Shown here: positions 41,801 through 51,463 of the stretch, piece by piece | Numbering within the stretch: position 1 is the first letter of the stretch | Layout: each line of letters opens with the position of its first letter | Assembly (NCBI GenBank): GCA_903865435.1 | Contig: CAIPJS010000076.1 | Span: 21,180 to 85,179 of the forward strand | DNA from: an uncultured Bacteroidota bacterium | Lineage (GTDB): Bacteria > Bacteroidota > Bacteroidia > Chitinophagales > Chitinophagaceae | Length of the DNA stretch: 64,000 bases | Direction of reading: 5' to 3' | Made by a program: the position numbers and the translations under genes | The notes under the pieces: generated by a model | Seen by the model: the letters and a program-made list of their open reading frames with translations, nothing else | The model's database searches: none | What the model was told of the DNA's origin: nothing

Positions 41801-42170
41801 AGTTAATATTCCAGGTTTCACACCTGCTGCATACACTGCATACCATGGTAGTTTCTACTATGCATTGTGGGGTTCAACTAGAGGTGTAGGTAACAACGTA
41901 ACTAAAGACTACTTCTTAGAAGATGCATCTTTCGTAAGATTAAGAAACGTATCTCTTAGTTTTGATTTAGCTAAAACTAATTCATTCAAGAAATTCAAAA
42001 AACTTCAACTGGTATTTACAGGTCGTAATATCTTGACATTTACAAATTACACAGGTCAAGATCCTGAAATTAGTTCTGGTTCTGTTAACTCTTCTTTTGA
42101 TAGAGGAATTGACCACAGTACTATGCCAAATACGAAATCATACCAAGTTGGTTTAAACATAGGTTTCTAA
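38880..42170 (+). CDS. SusC/RagA family TonB-linked outer membrane protein
   Basis: Signal MRKKILWSLLASCLFLGTAMAQ; STINGKVVDEKGDPISGASVQVKGT; plug PMILVDGVELKS...GAQGANGVIQIFSKKG; ORF track start is 38853. Confidence 0.97.
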   Translation: MRKKILWSLLASCLFLGTAMAQNSTINGKVVDEKGDPISGASVQVKGTRTGATVNSDGSFSVKAANGASLVVTALGFESKTVAAAANMTIKLATDVKALSEVVVTGSGVATSKRKLGISVESITADKLPAAPSASIDQALVGKIPGAVISSISGNPGDPVNIVLRGINTVQGGTKPMILVDGVELKSTDLQSIDLNNIERVEVVQGAASASIYGAQGANGVIQIFSKKGKKGNTQISASSSYSTQEFINSGNFNKSKMNPYLHNAAGELVSTNGTQLAIDPILGLGGSSTSTSIAYQYGGAARYGILDPRNANQYPYTATIPWYDHFAQIFQQGNTLNNSVTFAGASDKSDFSLTVSNNHTNTAVMTDINGYLDRSNVTANLGTEIFKDFKIRSITQLIYQKNTMAPGLGFGSGGTDGNSLGSNGQVYSFLNTSPFFDLKYKSPTDNNYVANQYSRFLSVNGYNPYYQAANSHALGQKIDIIQNFQATYKVNKYIDVDAKYSINYRTSNDHVIYPNQTANENSNYWGYWAGGGNDNSGEITDNTYNSTFKNFLATISAKTDFQKDFGFKIPLTTNTQIGFDHRKQDQNYISSYGLSLPTAPPISFSSTQTQAVSEYKVPFVTYGYLFNQKFDYSNYLGLTAGIRSDYSSTFGAGSKPFTFPHADLYLLPSQMDWWKGKLQDVVPFFKVRAAYGEAGIQPGQFDRYPVLNQQNIGSQVAYALSNPNRNPNLQVEVSKETEFGTDFTINTNSNSNWFKSVTASFTYWKRSSANVIYSVAVPLSTGASGILDNAIDMSSHGQQFSLNIPVYSSKNLTWDFTTNYGTAVSMIDKISGGSDIPLTSSAGSTSVVLAAGHPIGQIYAYQTIRSLTQTHSDGTPYFTAAQQASGRWVVVKDPVYGGNVVVDTTTKGAMIGSELLPLGDPAPKFNMSFINNITFNNWINLNFQFDWINGSHLYNQTKEWMYRDGISNDFDKVVNIPGFTPAAYTAYHGSFYYALWGSTRGVGNNVTKDYFLEDASFVRLRNVSLSFDLAKTNSFKKFKKLQLVFTGRNILTFTNYTGQDPEISSGSVNSSFDRGIDHSTMPNTKSYQVGLNIGF

Positions 42171-42194
42171 TCAAAAAAATAAAAAATTATAGTC

Positions 42195-43895
42195 ATGAAT
42201 AAAATAAAAATACTTTACTTGGGCTTTTTCGCAGCTTTAGTCATGTTTTCGACTAGCTGTCAAAAACAACTAGAAGTTGGTAACCCAAATGCCCCAACTA
42301 TTTTTGGGAATGTTACTAATGAGACAGGTTTAATTGGCCTTGCTCAAGGTGGTGTATACTTAAACGGCCTTAACTACGGTGATGGCTGGTTAGGTGATAG
42401 TTATTTCTCTTTACCATGGGGTTACCATGATGAAATGGGAGATATCATTGGTGGTGGTGAAGGTTCTAACAACCAAACTACTACAATACCAGCTCCACAA
42501 TCTATCCAATTAGATCCAGCGAGTGCTGCTAGCTTGATTACCAATCCTTCTCCGAATGTTTCTATTGTACGCGCTTATAATACAAGAGGTGCTACTGCTC
42601 AAACAAACAATGCACTTGTTTATGAGTGGCAGAATATGTATGCTATGCAACAAGCAATGAACAATGTACTTGATAATGTTGCTACTGTTAGTTACACAGG
42701 TGACAAAGGCACAAAACAAGCTACTATGAAAGCATGGGCTTATTTCTGGAAAGGTTGGTCTTATGCTCAAATTGGAACCATGTATTATGCAGGTTTAATT
42801 ACCGATACTACTGGTAAAACATCTGGCAATTACGTAGACCACAATGCCATCATTTCTCGTTCTAATTATTATTACGATTTAGCGGTTACTACTTTAGGTA
42901 GTGCTTCTTCAACGAATGATTATACAGCAGTTTTGGGGAAATTAATTCCTGCTTTTTGTCAAGTTGGTCATGGACAAGTAATGACTACTGCTATGTGGAT
43001 TAGAAACATCAATACTTTAAAAGCGCGTAATTTATTATTGAATAAATTAAATCCATTTGTAAATGGTAAAGCTGCAACCATATCTAAGAGCTCAATGTCT
43101 GGTACAATGACTGCTGCAGATTGGAATACAATTTTAACATTAACTGCAAATGGTGTTACTGCTACTGACTATGTATTAACTGGACGCACTGCTGCTATCA
43201 ACGGATTCTTCTCTGCTGGTGGTGGATCTGTAGCTGGTATTACAACTGGTAAAGCAAGTGCCACTACTTATAAAGTAAGTGAGCGTTTAATTCAAGAATT
43301 TGATCCAGCTGACTTACGTTTGAAAAGTAACTTTACTACTGCTTATAACTTTACACAAGGTTTGAGCTTTGGTACTAGATATAGTTTAAATCCTGAATGG
43401 CAAACTACCAATTTACCTGGTGGAGGTACCATTGCTGGTGTTTATTCTTATGGTACAAGAAACGTTGGTCAATATGAGTTAATTATTGCTGCTAGCTACG
43501 AAGAAAATGCTATGATGCAAGCAGAAGCAAATATCCAATTAGGTAATATTGCAACTGGTTTAACTTTCATTGATGCTGTAAGAAAATTCCAAGGTGCTGG
43601 TTTAACAGCTTCCACTGCTGCTAATCAAGCTGCTGCAATGACTTTATTAACTAGAGAAAGAAGAGTTGCTCTTGCTTTCCGTGGTATATCTTTCTACGAT
43701 GCAAGACGTTGGGGTTGGAGTTATCCAATTGCTAGCGGTGGTGGTCGTTATGGTGCTACTGTTTATGACGTTACTGCAAAAGTTTGGACCAATGCAATCA
43801 TTAACTACAACTTCATGGACTATTGGGATGTTCCTGCTGATGAGACTGACTTAAACAAGCCAACTTCAGGTGTCGTTACCAATCCAAATTTCTAA
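42195..43895 (+). CDS. SusD/RagB family nutrient-binding lipoprotein
   Basis: Lipobox FSTSCQK; RERRVALAFRGISFYDARRWG; directly after SusC. Confidence 0.95.
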   Translation: MNKIKILYLGFFAALVMFSTSCQKQLEVGNPNAPTIFGNVTNETGLIGLAQGGVYLNGLNYGDGWLGDSYFSLPWGYHDEMGDIIGGGEGSNNQTTTIPAPQSIQLDPASAASLITNPSPNVSIVRAYNTRGATAQTNNALVYEWQNMYAMQQAMNNVLDNVATVSYTGDKGTKQATMKAWAYFWKGWSYAQIGTMYYAGLITDTTGKTSGNYVDHNAIISRSNYYYDLAVTTLGSASSTNDYTAVLGKLIPAFCQVGHGQVMTTAMWIRNINTLKARNLLLNKLNPFVNGKAATISKSSMSGTMTAADWNTILTLTANGVTATDYVLTGRTAAINGFFSAGGGSVAGITTGKASATTYKVSERLIQEFDPADLRLKSNFTTAYNFTQGLSFGTRYSLNPEWQTTNLPGGGTIAGVYSYGTRNVGQYELIIAASYEENAMMQAEANIQLGNIATGLTFIDAVRKFQGAGLTASTAANQAAAMTLLTRERRVALAFRGISFYDARRWGWSYPIASGGGRYGATVYDVTAKVWTNAIINYNFMDYWDVPADETDLNKPTSGVVTNPNF

Positions 43896-43917
43896 TACAT
43901 TTATTAGTATAATTTAT

Positions 43918-43952
43918 AAAGTGCCCCCGATCTTTCGGGGGCACTTTTATTT
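43918..43952 (+). terminator. Rho-independent terminator after susD-like gene
   Basis: GTGCCCCCGA-TCTT-TCGGGGGCAC plus T-rich tract. Confidence 0.95.
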
Positions 43953-43984
43953 TAGGGCATTAGCAAAAAATTAGGCATATATTT

Positions 43985-44013
43985 CTTAGTTTTAGATAGC
44001 TTAAAACTAAGCT
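43985..44013 (+). promoter_or_regulatory. Inverted repeats immediately upstream of xylB (operator or mRNA leader hairpin)
   Basis: CTTAGTTTTA-gatagct-TAAAACTAAG, overlapping AGCTTA-AAAC-TAAGCT. Confidence 0.5.
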
Positions 44014-44021
44014 TTATAACC

Positions 44022-45518
44022 ATGTATTTATTAGGCATTGATATAGGTTCTTCTTTTATTAAATTGTCTTTGGTAGATGCTTCTACTCAAAAAAAGATTG
44101 CTACCGTTCAATATCCAGATACCGAGAATGCTATTGTTTCAAAGCAAACTGGCTGGGCCGAACAATCACCAAATCAATGGTGGGATCAAGTGAAGCAAGG
44201 GGCCTTAAAGCTTCATACAGCCGCTTTAAAAGAAAATCCTAAATACAACTCCTTTGATATTGCAGCCATTGGCATTGCTTACCAAATGCATGGTTTGGTG
44301 ATGGTTGATAAAAATCAAAATATTTTAAGAGACAGTATTATTTGGTGTGATAGCCGTGCTGTGGAATATGGTAAAAAAGCCTTCGATGCCATTGGACATG
44401 AAAAAGCTTTGTCCCATTTATTAAATTCTCCTGGAAATTTTACTGCAGCCAAATTGGCTTGGGTAAAAGAAAACGAACCCGAACTGTTTCAACAAATTGA
44501 TAAAATGATGTTACCTGGTGATTTTATCGCTATGAAATTAACAGGTGAAATAACCACGACAGTAGCTGCTTTATCCGAAGGTATTTTTTGGGATTTTAAA
44601 AACAAAGAAATTTCAAAATCGGTTTTAGATTATTTTGGATTTGATGCATCTATCTTTCCAAAAATACAAGAAGTGTTTAGTAACCATGGAAACTTACAAT
44701 TATCAGTAGCCAATACTTTACAATTAAAAGCAGGCATCCCCGTAACCTATAAAGCAGGTGATCAACCCAACAATGCCCTTTCTTTAAATGTGCTTCAACC
44801 AGGAGAAGTAGCAGCTACTGCAGGCACTTCTGGGGTCATCTATGGTGTGGGCGATACTTTGTCTTATGATAAAGCATCACGTGTGAATAGTTTTGCGCAC
44901 GTCAACCATACGACCAGCAACAACAGAATTGGAATGCTTTTATGCATTAATGGTACGGGTATTTTAAATAGCTGGGTGAAAAAAATGGTAGGTGTAAATT
45001 GTGATTACCATCAAATGAATTTGGCAGCAGCGAGCATTGCAGCAGGTAGCGAAGGTTTGAAAATTTTTCCTTTTGGAAATGGTGCAGAGCGCATTTTTAA
45101 CAATAAAATTCTAGGGGCACAATTTTCAGGTATCAATTTAAACAAACATACAGCAGCCCATATTTTTAATGCAGCCCAAGAAGGAATTGCTTTTGCATTT
45201 AGATATGGTTTAGACATCATGCGTGAAAATAATTTGCAACCCAATATTATTAGAGCAGGTTATGCCAATCTATTTTTGAGCAAAGTATTTAGCAATGCTT
45301 TTGTAAATGCAACAGGGGTAGCAGTGGCATTATATCATGCAGATGGAAGCGTAGGAGCGGCTCTAGGAGCAGGCATTGGCGCAGGTATTTATAAAGATGC
45401 AGCAGCTGCTTTTTCGGATTTCAAATGCATTGAAATCATCGAGCCCATGCATGCAAAAATATATGATGACCTTTATTTGGAATGGAAAGATCAACTAGAA
45501 AAACAATTGCTTCATTAA
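44022..45518 (+). CDS. xylB: Xylulokinase (FGGY family)
   Basis: LLGIDIGSSFIKLSLVD; GWAEQSPNQWW; GTSGVIYGV; followed by xylA. Confidence 0.95.
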   Translation: MYLLGIDIGSSFIKLSLVDASTQKKIATVQYPDTENAIVSKQTGWAEQSPNQWWDQVKQGALKLHTAALKENPKYNSFDIAAIGIAYQMHGLVMVDKNQNILRDSIIWCDSRAVEYGKKAFDAIGHEKALSHLLNSPGNFTAAKLAWVKENEPELFQQIDKMMLPGDFIAMKLTGEITTTVAALSEGIFWDFKNKEISKSVLDYFGFDASIFPKIQEVFSNHGNLQLSVANTLQLKAGIPVTYKAGDQPNNALSLNVLQPGEVAATAGTSGVIYGVGDTLSYDKASRVNSFAHVNHTTSNNRIGMLLCINGTGILNSWVKKMVGVNCDYHQMNLAAASIAAGSEGLKIFPFGNGAERIFNNKILGAQFSGINLNKHTAAHIFNAAQEGIAFAFRYGLDIMRENNLQPNIIRAGYANLFLSKVFSNAFVNATGVAVALYHADGSVGAALGAGIGAGIYKDAAAAFSDFKCIEIIEPMHAKIYDDLYLEWKDQLEKQLLH

Positions 45519-45545
45519 TATAATAATAACTAAAAATTTAAATTT

Positions 45546-46874
45546 ATGTCGGTAGTACTAGGTAAAAAAGAATTTTTTAAAGGCATTGGTGCCGTAAAAT
45601 TTGAAGGTTTGAATAGCGATAATCCATTAAGCTATCGTTGGTATGATGAAAATAAAATAGTGGCAGGTAAATCTATGAAAGAATGGTTGCGTTTTGCAGT
45701 AGCGTATTGGCATAGTTTTGTAGGCAATGGTGCTGATCCGTTTGGCGAACCCACCCTTATTTATCCTTGGAATGATAACATTGATGCTATTGCGCGCGCC
45801 AAAGACAAAGCAGATGCGGCTTTTGAGTTTATCACAAAATTAGGCTTACCGTATTATTGCTTTCATGATGTGGATGTGGTAGATCATACCAATGATGTAA
45901 AAGAGAATGAAATTAGATTGCAAGCCTTAACTGCTTATTTAAAAGAAAAGCAAGATGCAAGTGGTGTAAAATTATTATGGGGCACGGCCAATGTATTTAG
46001 CAATAAACGCTATATGAATGGTGCTTCTACGAATCCCGATTTTCATGTATTAACACATGCTGCTTCACAAGTAAAAAACGCCATGGATGCAACCATTGCT
46101 TTGGGCGGAGAGAATTATGTTTTCTGGGGTGGGCGTGAAGGGTATATGTCTTTGCTCAATACCAACATGAAAAGAGAGAAAGAACATCTGGCTAAATTCT
46201 TACATACTGCAAAAGATTACGCAAGAAAAAATGGTTTTAAAGGTACTTTCTTTATTGAGCCTAAGCCCTGTGAGCCTACCAAACATCAATACGATTATGA
46301 TAGTGAAACGGTGATTGGTTTTTTAAGACAATACGATTTGCTAAATGATTTTAAATTAAATATCGAAGTGAATCATGCAACATTAGCAGGGCACACGTTC
46401 CAACATGAAATACAAGTGGCAGCCGATTCAGGTATGCTAGGAAGTATGGATGCCAATAGAGGCGATTATCAAAATGGTTGGGACACCGATCAGTTTCCTA
46501 CCAATATCAATGAATTGGTAGAAACCATGTTGATTATTGTTGAAGCAGGTGGATTTCAAGGAGGCGGTATCAATTTTGATGCCAAGCGCAGAAGAAATTC
46601 CACCGATCCAGCCGATTTATTCCATGCACATATTGGGGGCATTGATACTTTTGCACGTGCATTAATTACTGCAGATGCTGTATTACAAAAATCTGATTAT
46701 AAAAAAATTCGTTCCAATAGATATGCTTCTTTTGATACTGGTAAAGGAAAAGAATTTGAGCAAGGTAAATTAAGTTTAGAGGATTTAAGAGCGTATGCGA
46801 TTGAACATGGTGAACCTAATGCAACCAGTGGTCAACAAGAATTAATAGAAAACATTATTAATAGGTATATTTAG
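45546..46874 (+). CDS. xylA: Xylose isomerase
   Basis: 442 aa; [52 protein letters not shown]. Confidence 0.98.
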   Translation: MSVVLGKKEFFKGIGAVKFEGLNSDNPLSYRWYDENKIVAGKSMKEWLRFAVAYWHSFVGNGADPFGEPTLIYPWNDNIDAIARAKDKADAAFEFITKLGLPYYCFHDVDVVDHTNDVKENEIRLQALTAYLKEKQDASGVKLLWGTANVFSNKRYMNGASTNPDFHVLTHAASQVKNAMDATIALGGENYVFWGGREGYMSLLNTNMKREKEHLAKFLHTAKDYARKNGFKGTFFIEPKPCEPTKHQYDYDSETVIGFLRQYDLLNDFKLNIEVNHATLAGHTFQHEIQVAADSGMLGSMDANRGDYQNGWDTDQFPTNINELVETMLIIVEAGGFQGGGINFDAKRRRNSTDPADLFHAHIGGIDTFARALITADAVLQKSDYKKIRSNRYASFDTGKGKEFEQGKLSLEDLRAYAIEHGEPNATSGQQELIENIINRYI

Positions 46875-46876
46875 AA

Positions 46877-48193
46877 ATGGAAGTAGCCGAAAAAAAATTA
46901 GGTTTATGGACTAGTACTTCTTTAGTAGTAGGCAATATGATTGGAGCAGGTGTTTTTCTAATGCCTGCTACACTAGCTAGTTTTGGAGGCATAAGTTTAT
47001 TAGGTTGGGTATGCTCGGCTATTGGTGCTTTTTTAATTTCAAAAGTGTTTGCGCATTTAAGTAATTTATTACCCGCTGCCAACGGAGGTCCTTATGCTTA
47101 TTCTCAAAAAGGCCTAGGTGACTTCGCAGGTTTTTTAGTAGCCTGGAGTTATTTAGTTTCGGTATGGTGTACTAATGCGGCTATTACGGTTTCTTTTATT
47201 AGTGCTTTAAGTACTTTCATTCCTGCATTAGCTTCTAACTCATTATTGGCTATTGTTACAGGCTTGGGTACTATTTGGTTTTTAACTTGGATCAATTCTT
47301 TAGGCATTTTTACTTCTGGTGTGGTACAATTAATAACCACCATTTTAAAAATTGTGCCTATTATTTTAATTGGCCTTGCTGGTTTATTTTATATTCATTG
47401 GGACAATTTCTTACCCTTCAATACAAGTGGAACTTCTACCATTGCTGCCATTACAGCCACAACTACTTTAACTTTTTTTGCTTTTTTGGGTATTGAATGT
47501 GCTACCATTCCTTCGGGTAGCGTAGACAATTCGGCAGTTACCGTTGCAAAAGCTACTACTTTAGGAACACTTATCGCCACTGTGGTATATATTTTAAGTA
47601 CAGTAAGTATAATGGGCATGATTCCAGCAGCACAATTAAAAAATAGTGTAACACCTTTTGCCGATGCAGCAGTATTAATATGGGGCCATGGGGCCGAGTA
47701 CTGGATAAGCGCAGGGGTTGCTATTGCTGCCTTTGGAGCTTTGAATGGTTATATATTAATTCAAGGTCAACTACCTTATGCCATTGCTAAAGACAAATTA
47801 TTTCCTGAAATTTTCATGCGTTTAAATGTAAAAGGAGTGCCAGTACTTGGGGTAGTTATTTCAAGTGTATTTGTTTCTGTATTAATGAGCATGAATTATA
47901 CCAAGGCCTTAGTAGAGCAGTTTAAGTTTTTAATGTTAATGACTACTTCTACTATTTTAATTCCTTATATTTTTTGTAGCGCTTCTTATTTAATTATGAG
48001 ATTGAGACTAGGATTTAAATCAAGTAAACATTTAGCCATGGCTATTTTATTAGTTTCTCTTACTTTTATATTTTGTTTATGGTTAATGATTGGCTTGGGT
48101 CAAGAAATTGTTTTCTGGGGCTTTTTCTTAACCATGTCTGCAGTGCCAATTTATGTTTTTGCTATTTGGAAAAAAGAACAACAATTACATTAA
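46877..48193 (+). CDS. APC-family amino acid permease (basic amino acid/polyamine antiporter-like)
   Basis: LVVGNMIGAGVFLMPATLA; multiple TM segments; 2-bp gap after xylA. Confidence 0.88.
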   Translation: MEVAEKKLGLWTSTSLVVGNMIGAGVFLMPATLASFGGISLLGWVCSAIGAFLISKVFAHLSNLLPAANGGPYAYSQKGLGDFAGFLVAWSYLVSVWCTNAAITVSFISALSTFIPALASNSLLAIVTGLGTIWFLTWINSLGIFTSGVVQLITTILKIVPIILIGLAGLFYIHWDNFLPFNTSGTSTIAAITATTTLTFFAFLGIECATIPSGSVDNSAVTVAKATTLGTLIATVVYILSTVSIMGMIPAAQLKNSVTPFADAAVLIWGHGAEYWISAGVAIAAFGALNGYILIQGQLPYAIAKDKLFPEIFMRLNVKGVPVLGVVISSVFVSVLMSMNYTKALVEQFKFLMLMTTSTILIPYIFCSASYLIMRLRLGFKSSKHLAMAILLVSLTFIFCLWLMIGLGQEIVFWGFFLTMSAVPIYVFAIWKKEQQLH

Positions 48194-48205
48194 AAATATT
48201 ATTGC

Positions 48206-49075
48206 ATGAATGCTCATTCAGAATCGGGAAAACTCAATACTTTATTTATTAAAAAAGCGGCTGCTGCATTTATAAACGATGCGCATATAACTAAGCATTG
48301 GGAGACTTTGAATTATTTAGGAAAACCTTTAATAGAAAAAGCCCTTACTGAATACGAGTCCTTTGAACAAATTTTAAAAGACAATGGAGCTCAAATTTTA
48401 TATTTTCCTGAAGACAGTACAGTGAATATGGATTCTATATATTGCAGAGATGCTGCTATTGCTACAAGCAAGGGCATGATAATTTGCAATATGGGAAAGG
48501 AAGGAAGAAAGCATGAACCTCTGGCTCAACAAAAAGCTTATGAAGCAGAAGGCATTCCAGTCCTAGGCGTGATTCAAGCTCCTGGCACCATTGAAGGAGG
48601 AGATGTTGCTTGGTTAGATGCTAAAACTTTAGCCGTAGGCCATACCTATAGAACCAATGAAGAAGGTATTAAACAAGTAACCGCCTTATTAAAGCCATTA
48701 GGTGTGGAAGTGATCACTGTGCCCATGCCACATTATAGAGGCCCTTCCGATGTATTTCATTTAATGTCGGTATTAAGTCCAGTGGCTGACAATTTAGCTG
48801 TGGTATATTCCCCATTGATACCTATTGTATTTAGAAATGAATTAATTAAAAGAGGTTTTGAATTAGTAGAAGTACCAGAAGTCGAATTTGATAGTATGGG
48901 CTGTAATGTTTTAGCGATTGCGCCTCGTACTTGTTTGATGGTAAAAGGCAATCCTATTACGAAGTCTCGATTAGAAGCTGCAGGTTGTAAAGTCATTGAA
49001 TATGAAGGTGCAGAAATTAGTGTGAAAGGAGGCGGAGGCCCCACTTGTTTAACGCGTCCAGTTTCACGTGACTAA
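48206..49075 (+). CDS. Dimethylarginine dimethylaminohydrolase-like (amidinotransferase superfamily)
   Basis: IEGGDVAWLD, PSDVFHLMSV catalytic His region, GGGGPTCLTRP catalytic Cys region. Confidence 0.82.
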   Translation: MNAHSESGKLNTLFIKKAAAAFINDAHITKHWETLNYLGKPLIEKALTEYESFEQILKDNGAQILYFPEDSTVNMDSIYCRDAAIATSKGMIICNMGKEGRKHEPLAQQKAYEAEGIPVLGVIQAPGTIEGGDVAWLDAKTLAVGHTYRTNEEGIKQVTALLKPLGVEVITVPMPHYRGPSDVFHLMSVLSPVADNLAVVYSPLIPIVFRNELIKRGFELVEVPEVEFDSMGCNVLAIAPRTCLMVKGNPITKSRLEAAGCKVIEYEGAEISVKGGGGPTCLTRPVSRD

Positions 49076-49160
49076 AAAAGACACGGTACCTCAAACGGGG
49101 TAAGTTTAAAATTGGCTCACTTAATAAGTACTAAGTTCGCTTTATCTTATTTGATTGGTT

Positions 49161-49715
49161 TTATTTATTCCAATCCCATAATACAATATCCCAAGAAGCG
49201 CCACCATAGCCAATGGTATGAATAATTTCAAAGCCTGTTTTTAAATGCGCTTTAATAGATCTTGGATTGTCCTGCGCTACATCGGTAATACAATAAGTAA
49301 ATTCTTTTTGCAATTCAGTTTTAAAAAAGCCATACATTTTTTGAACCAGCCCTTGACCACGATAATTTTTACCCACACATAGCTGCCCCACTAAAACATA
49401 ATTCGTTTCTTTGAGTGGCTTATTGTTAAAACTTAGTTTATCTGTCTCATCAAATAGACTATCTAATAAGGGGTGACCTCCGTAAATAGATTTTACCGCC
49501 ACCATGGCATAGCCAACTACTTTATTGCCGTCTATTGCTATAACAGAAGGGCTGGCAGTATTCATTTGCTTTAAAAATTCAAAACTATATTCTGCTGTGA
49601 CAAAACCTTCCTTAGCTGCTTCTTCTGCGCTAATTAATTTTTTTAAATTCTCTTTTTGTAATAATCGAATGCCTTCAATTTCTGTATCATTTGTTACACG
49701 CACTATTTCAACCAT
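49161..49715 (-). CDS. GNAT family N-acetyltransferase
   Basis: VLVGQLCVGKNYRGQGLVQKMY acetyl-CoA motif. Confidence 0.85.
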   Translation of the reverse strand: MVEIVRVTNDTEIEGIRLLQKENLKKLISAEEAAKEGFVTAEYSFEFLKQMNTASPSVIAIDGNKVVGYAMVAVKSIYGGHPLLDSLFDETDKLSFNNKPLKETNYVLVGQLCVGKNYRGQGLVQKMYGFFKTELQKEFTYCITDVAQDNPRSIKAHLKTGFEIIHTIGYGGASWDIVLWDWNK

Positions 49716-49766
49716 TGTATTTTTTTAAATCTTTACTTATTTAATTTTTATTTGCGTTCAATTCTT

Positions 49767-51053
49767 TTATAACTCTTTAGTCTTAGTTATAAAATTATAT
49801 AAATCATATTTGGCGCCAATTTTAAGTTTAGCACTATAAATGCCATTCATTCCAGAAGCGAAATATGCCACTGTACTAGCAAGCCCCACAAATATACCGG
49901 CCTGTATTCCAAATAGCTCCATACCCATAATAATGGAGGCAATGACACAATGCGTAGCCCCTGCAAATACAGCCACAAAGCCCATTCCAGCCAGAAGGGC
50001 CATAGGTAGGGGAATAAACCAAACAAGTATATTACCCAGGGTAGCACCTATAAAAAATAAGGGTGTTACTTCACCACCCTTAAAGCCTGCGCTTAAAGTA
50101 AAGCTGGTTAATAATAACTTTAATGCAAAATCAAAATGGCCAGCAGGAGTCATAAAGGCATCTACGATAGAAGGAATACCTAATCCAATATATTTTGTAT
50201 TGCGAAACAGTACAATAAATAAAGCAATTATGACACCTCCAATAAACGGACGCCAAGGTGCAAATTTTATTTTTGAAAATAGACCTTCAAAAAATTTACC
50301 AGTATAAATAAAAAAGAAAGCAGCTAGCCCAAAAATAATTCCTGCAAGCATTGTCCAACTTAAACTGCTTAATGTAAAACCAGGTATAATGCTAATAGTA
50401 TAGACAGTATGTTTTACCTGCCAAGCCAAACAAATATAATGTGCACCAAAGGCTGCTAAAAAACTAGGAATAATATTTTCAAATTTTATTTTTTTAAAAC
50501 TCATTATTTCTAAAGCAAATACAGCAGCTGCCCATGGTGTTCCAAACACTGCAGCAAAACCTGCACTCACACCCATTATGAGTATGGTTTTTCTTTCAGC
50601 AGCATTTAATTTAAATACATTTGTCAATTGATCTGCAATAGCGCCACCCATTTGCACCGCAGTGCCTTCTCTGCCTGCAGAGCCTCCTCCAATATGTGTA
50701 AGTAAAGTACTTATAAATACAAACGGGGCCATTAGAAAGGGAATGGGTTTCAGCTTCTCATCTGTTTGCGAAGCTTGCGTACTAATAGTTTCTGCAGCTT
50801 GGTGCGTTTCTATAATTAAGTTATTTCCTTTTTTAGTTTCACCGCCATAATAATGGTAAGCAAGACCAATACCTAATCCCATTAAGGGTAAAAAATTAAC
50901 TATCCAAATATGATCACTACGCCATTGGGTAACATAATCTAAGGCCATTAAAAACCATGCAGTGGCAGAGCCTATTAAACTTGCCGTTAAAATAGTAATG
51001 GCTAGCCATTTCAGCATACATAAAAAACTTGTATTTATATTTTTCATTTGCAT
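49767..51053 (-). CDS. Voltage-gated chloride channel (ClC) family protein
   Basis: GGGSAGREGTAVQMGG selectivity motif; GFKGGEVTPLFFIGATLG. Confidence 0.93.
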   Translation of the reverse strand: MQMKNINTSFLCMLKWLAITILTASLIGSATAWFLMALDYVTQWRSDHIWIVNFLPLMGLGIGLAYHYYGGETKKGNNLIIETHQAAETISTQASQTDEKLKPIPFLMAPFVFISTLLTHIGGGSAGREGTAVQMGGAIADQLTNVFKLNAAERKTILIMGVSAGFAAVFGTPWAAAVFALEIMSFKKIKFENIIPSFLAAFGAHYICLAWQVKHTVYTISIIPGFTLSSLSWTMLAGIIFGLAAFFFIYTGKFFEGLFSKIKFAPWRPFIGGVIIALFIVLFRNTKYIGLGIPSIVDAFMTPAGHFDFALKLLLTSFTLSAGFKGGEVTPLFFIGATLGNILVWFIPLPMALLAGMGFVAVFAGATHCVIASIIMGMELFGIQAGIFVGLASTVAYFASGMNGIYSAKLKIGAKYDLYNFITKTKEL

Positions 51054-51110
51054 TAGCGTATGAACTAATTCCCTTGGCTATTTAATTAGTAAAACATTTA
51101 ATTCTATCAT

Positions 51111-51371
51111 TTATATATTAATGTCATTTCCCTTTTGTTTATCTTTTTTTGTAAGCATTACAATAGCAATAATCACCCATACAATATTGACCAACATAGA
51201 GGGGTAAGCCTGGTGATAATAGGTATTTAAAATAAAAAACAAACCCCCTACAATATTGGCAATCACATAGATTTTACTATGGGCTGCCAGTTTACCTGTA
51301 ATATTTAAGGCATAAGACCCTACAATCAAAACAGAGGCAATCCAACCCAACACTTCTATTAATATACGCAT
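51111..51371 (-). CDS. Small membrane protein, CBU_0592-like
   Basis: 86 aa; EVLGWIASVLIVGSYALNITGKL...ANIVGGLFFILNTYYHQAYPS. Confidence 0.7.
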   Translation of the reverse strand: MRILIEVLGWIASVLIVGSYALNITGKLAAHSKIYVIANIVGGLFFILNTYYHQAYPSMLVNIVWVIIAIVMLTKKDKQKGNDINI

Positions 51372-51463
51372 GCAATAAAATTAAGTTAAATAGCATAAAT
51401 GCCTGGTTAAATGATGATTAAACTTTAAACAAAATCCAAAATATTGCCTAATTTTATTCTTGC

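Noticed and set aside
49840-50307. 155-aa plus-strand ORF opposite the ClC channel gene
   Set aside because: Shadow ORF antisense to a clearly conserved gene; no domain or initiation context.
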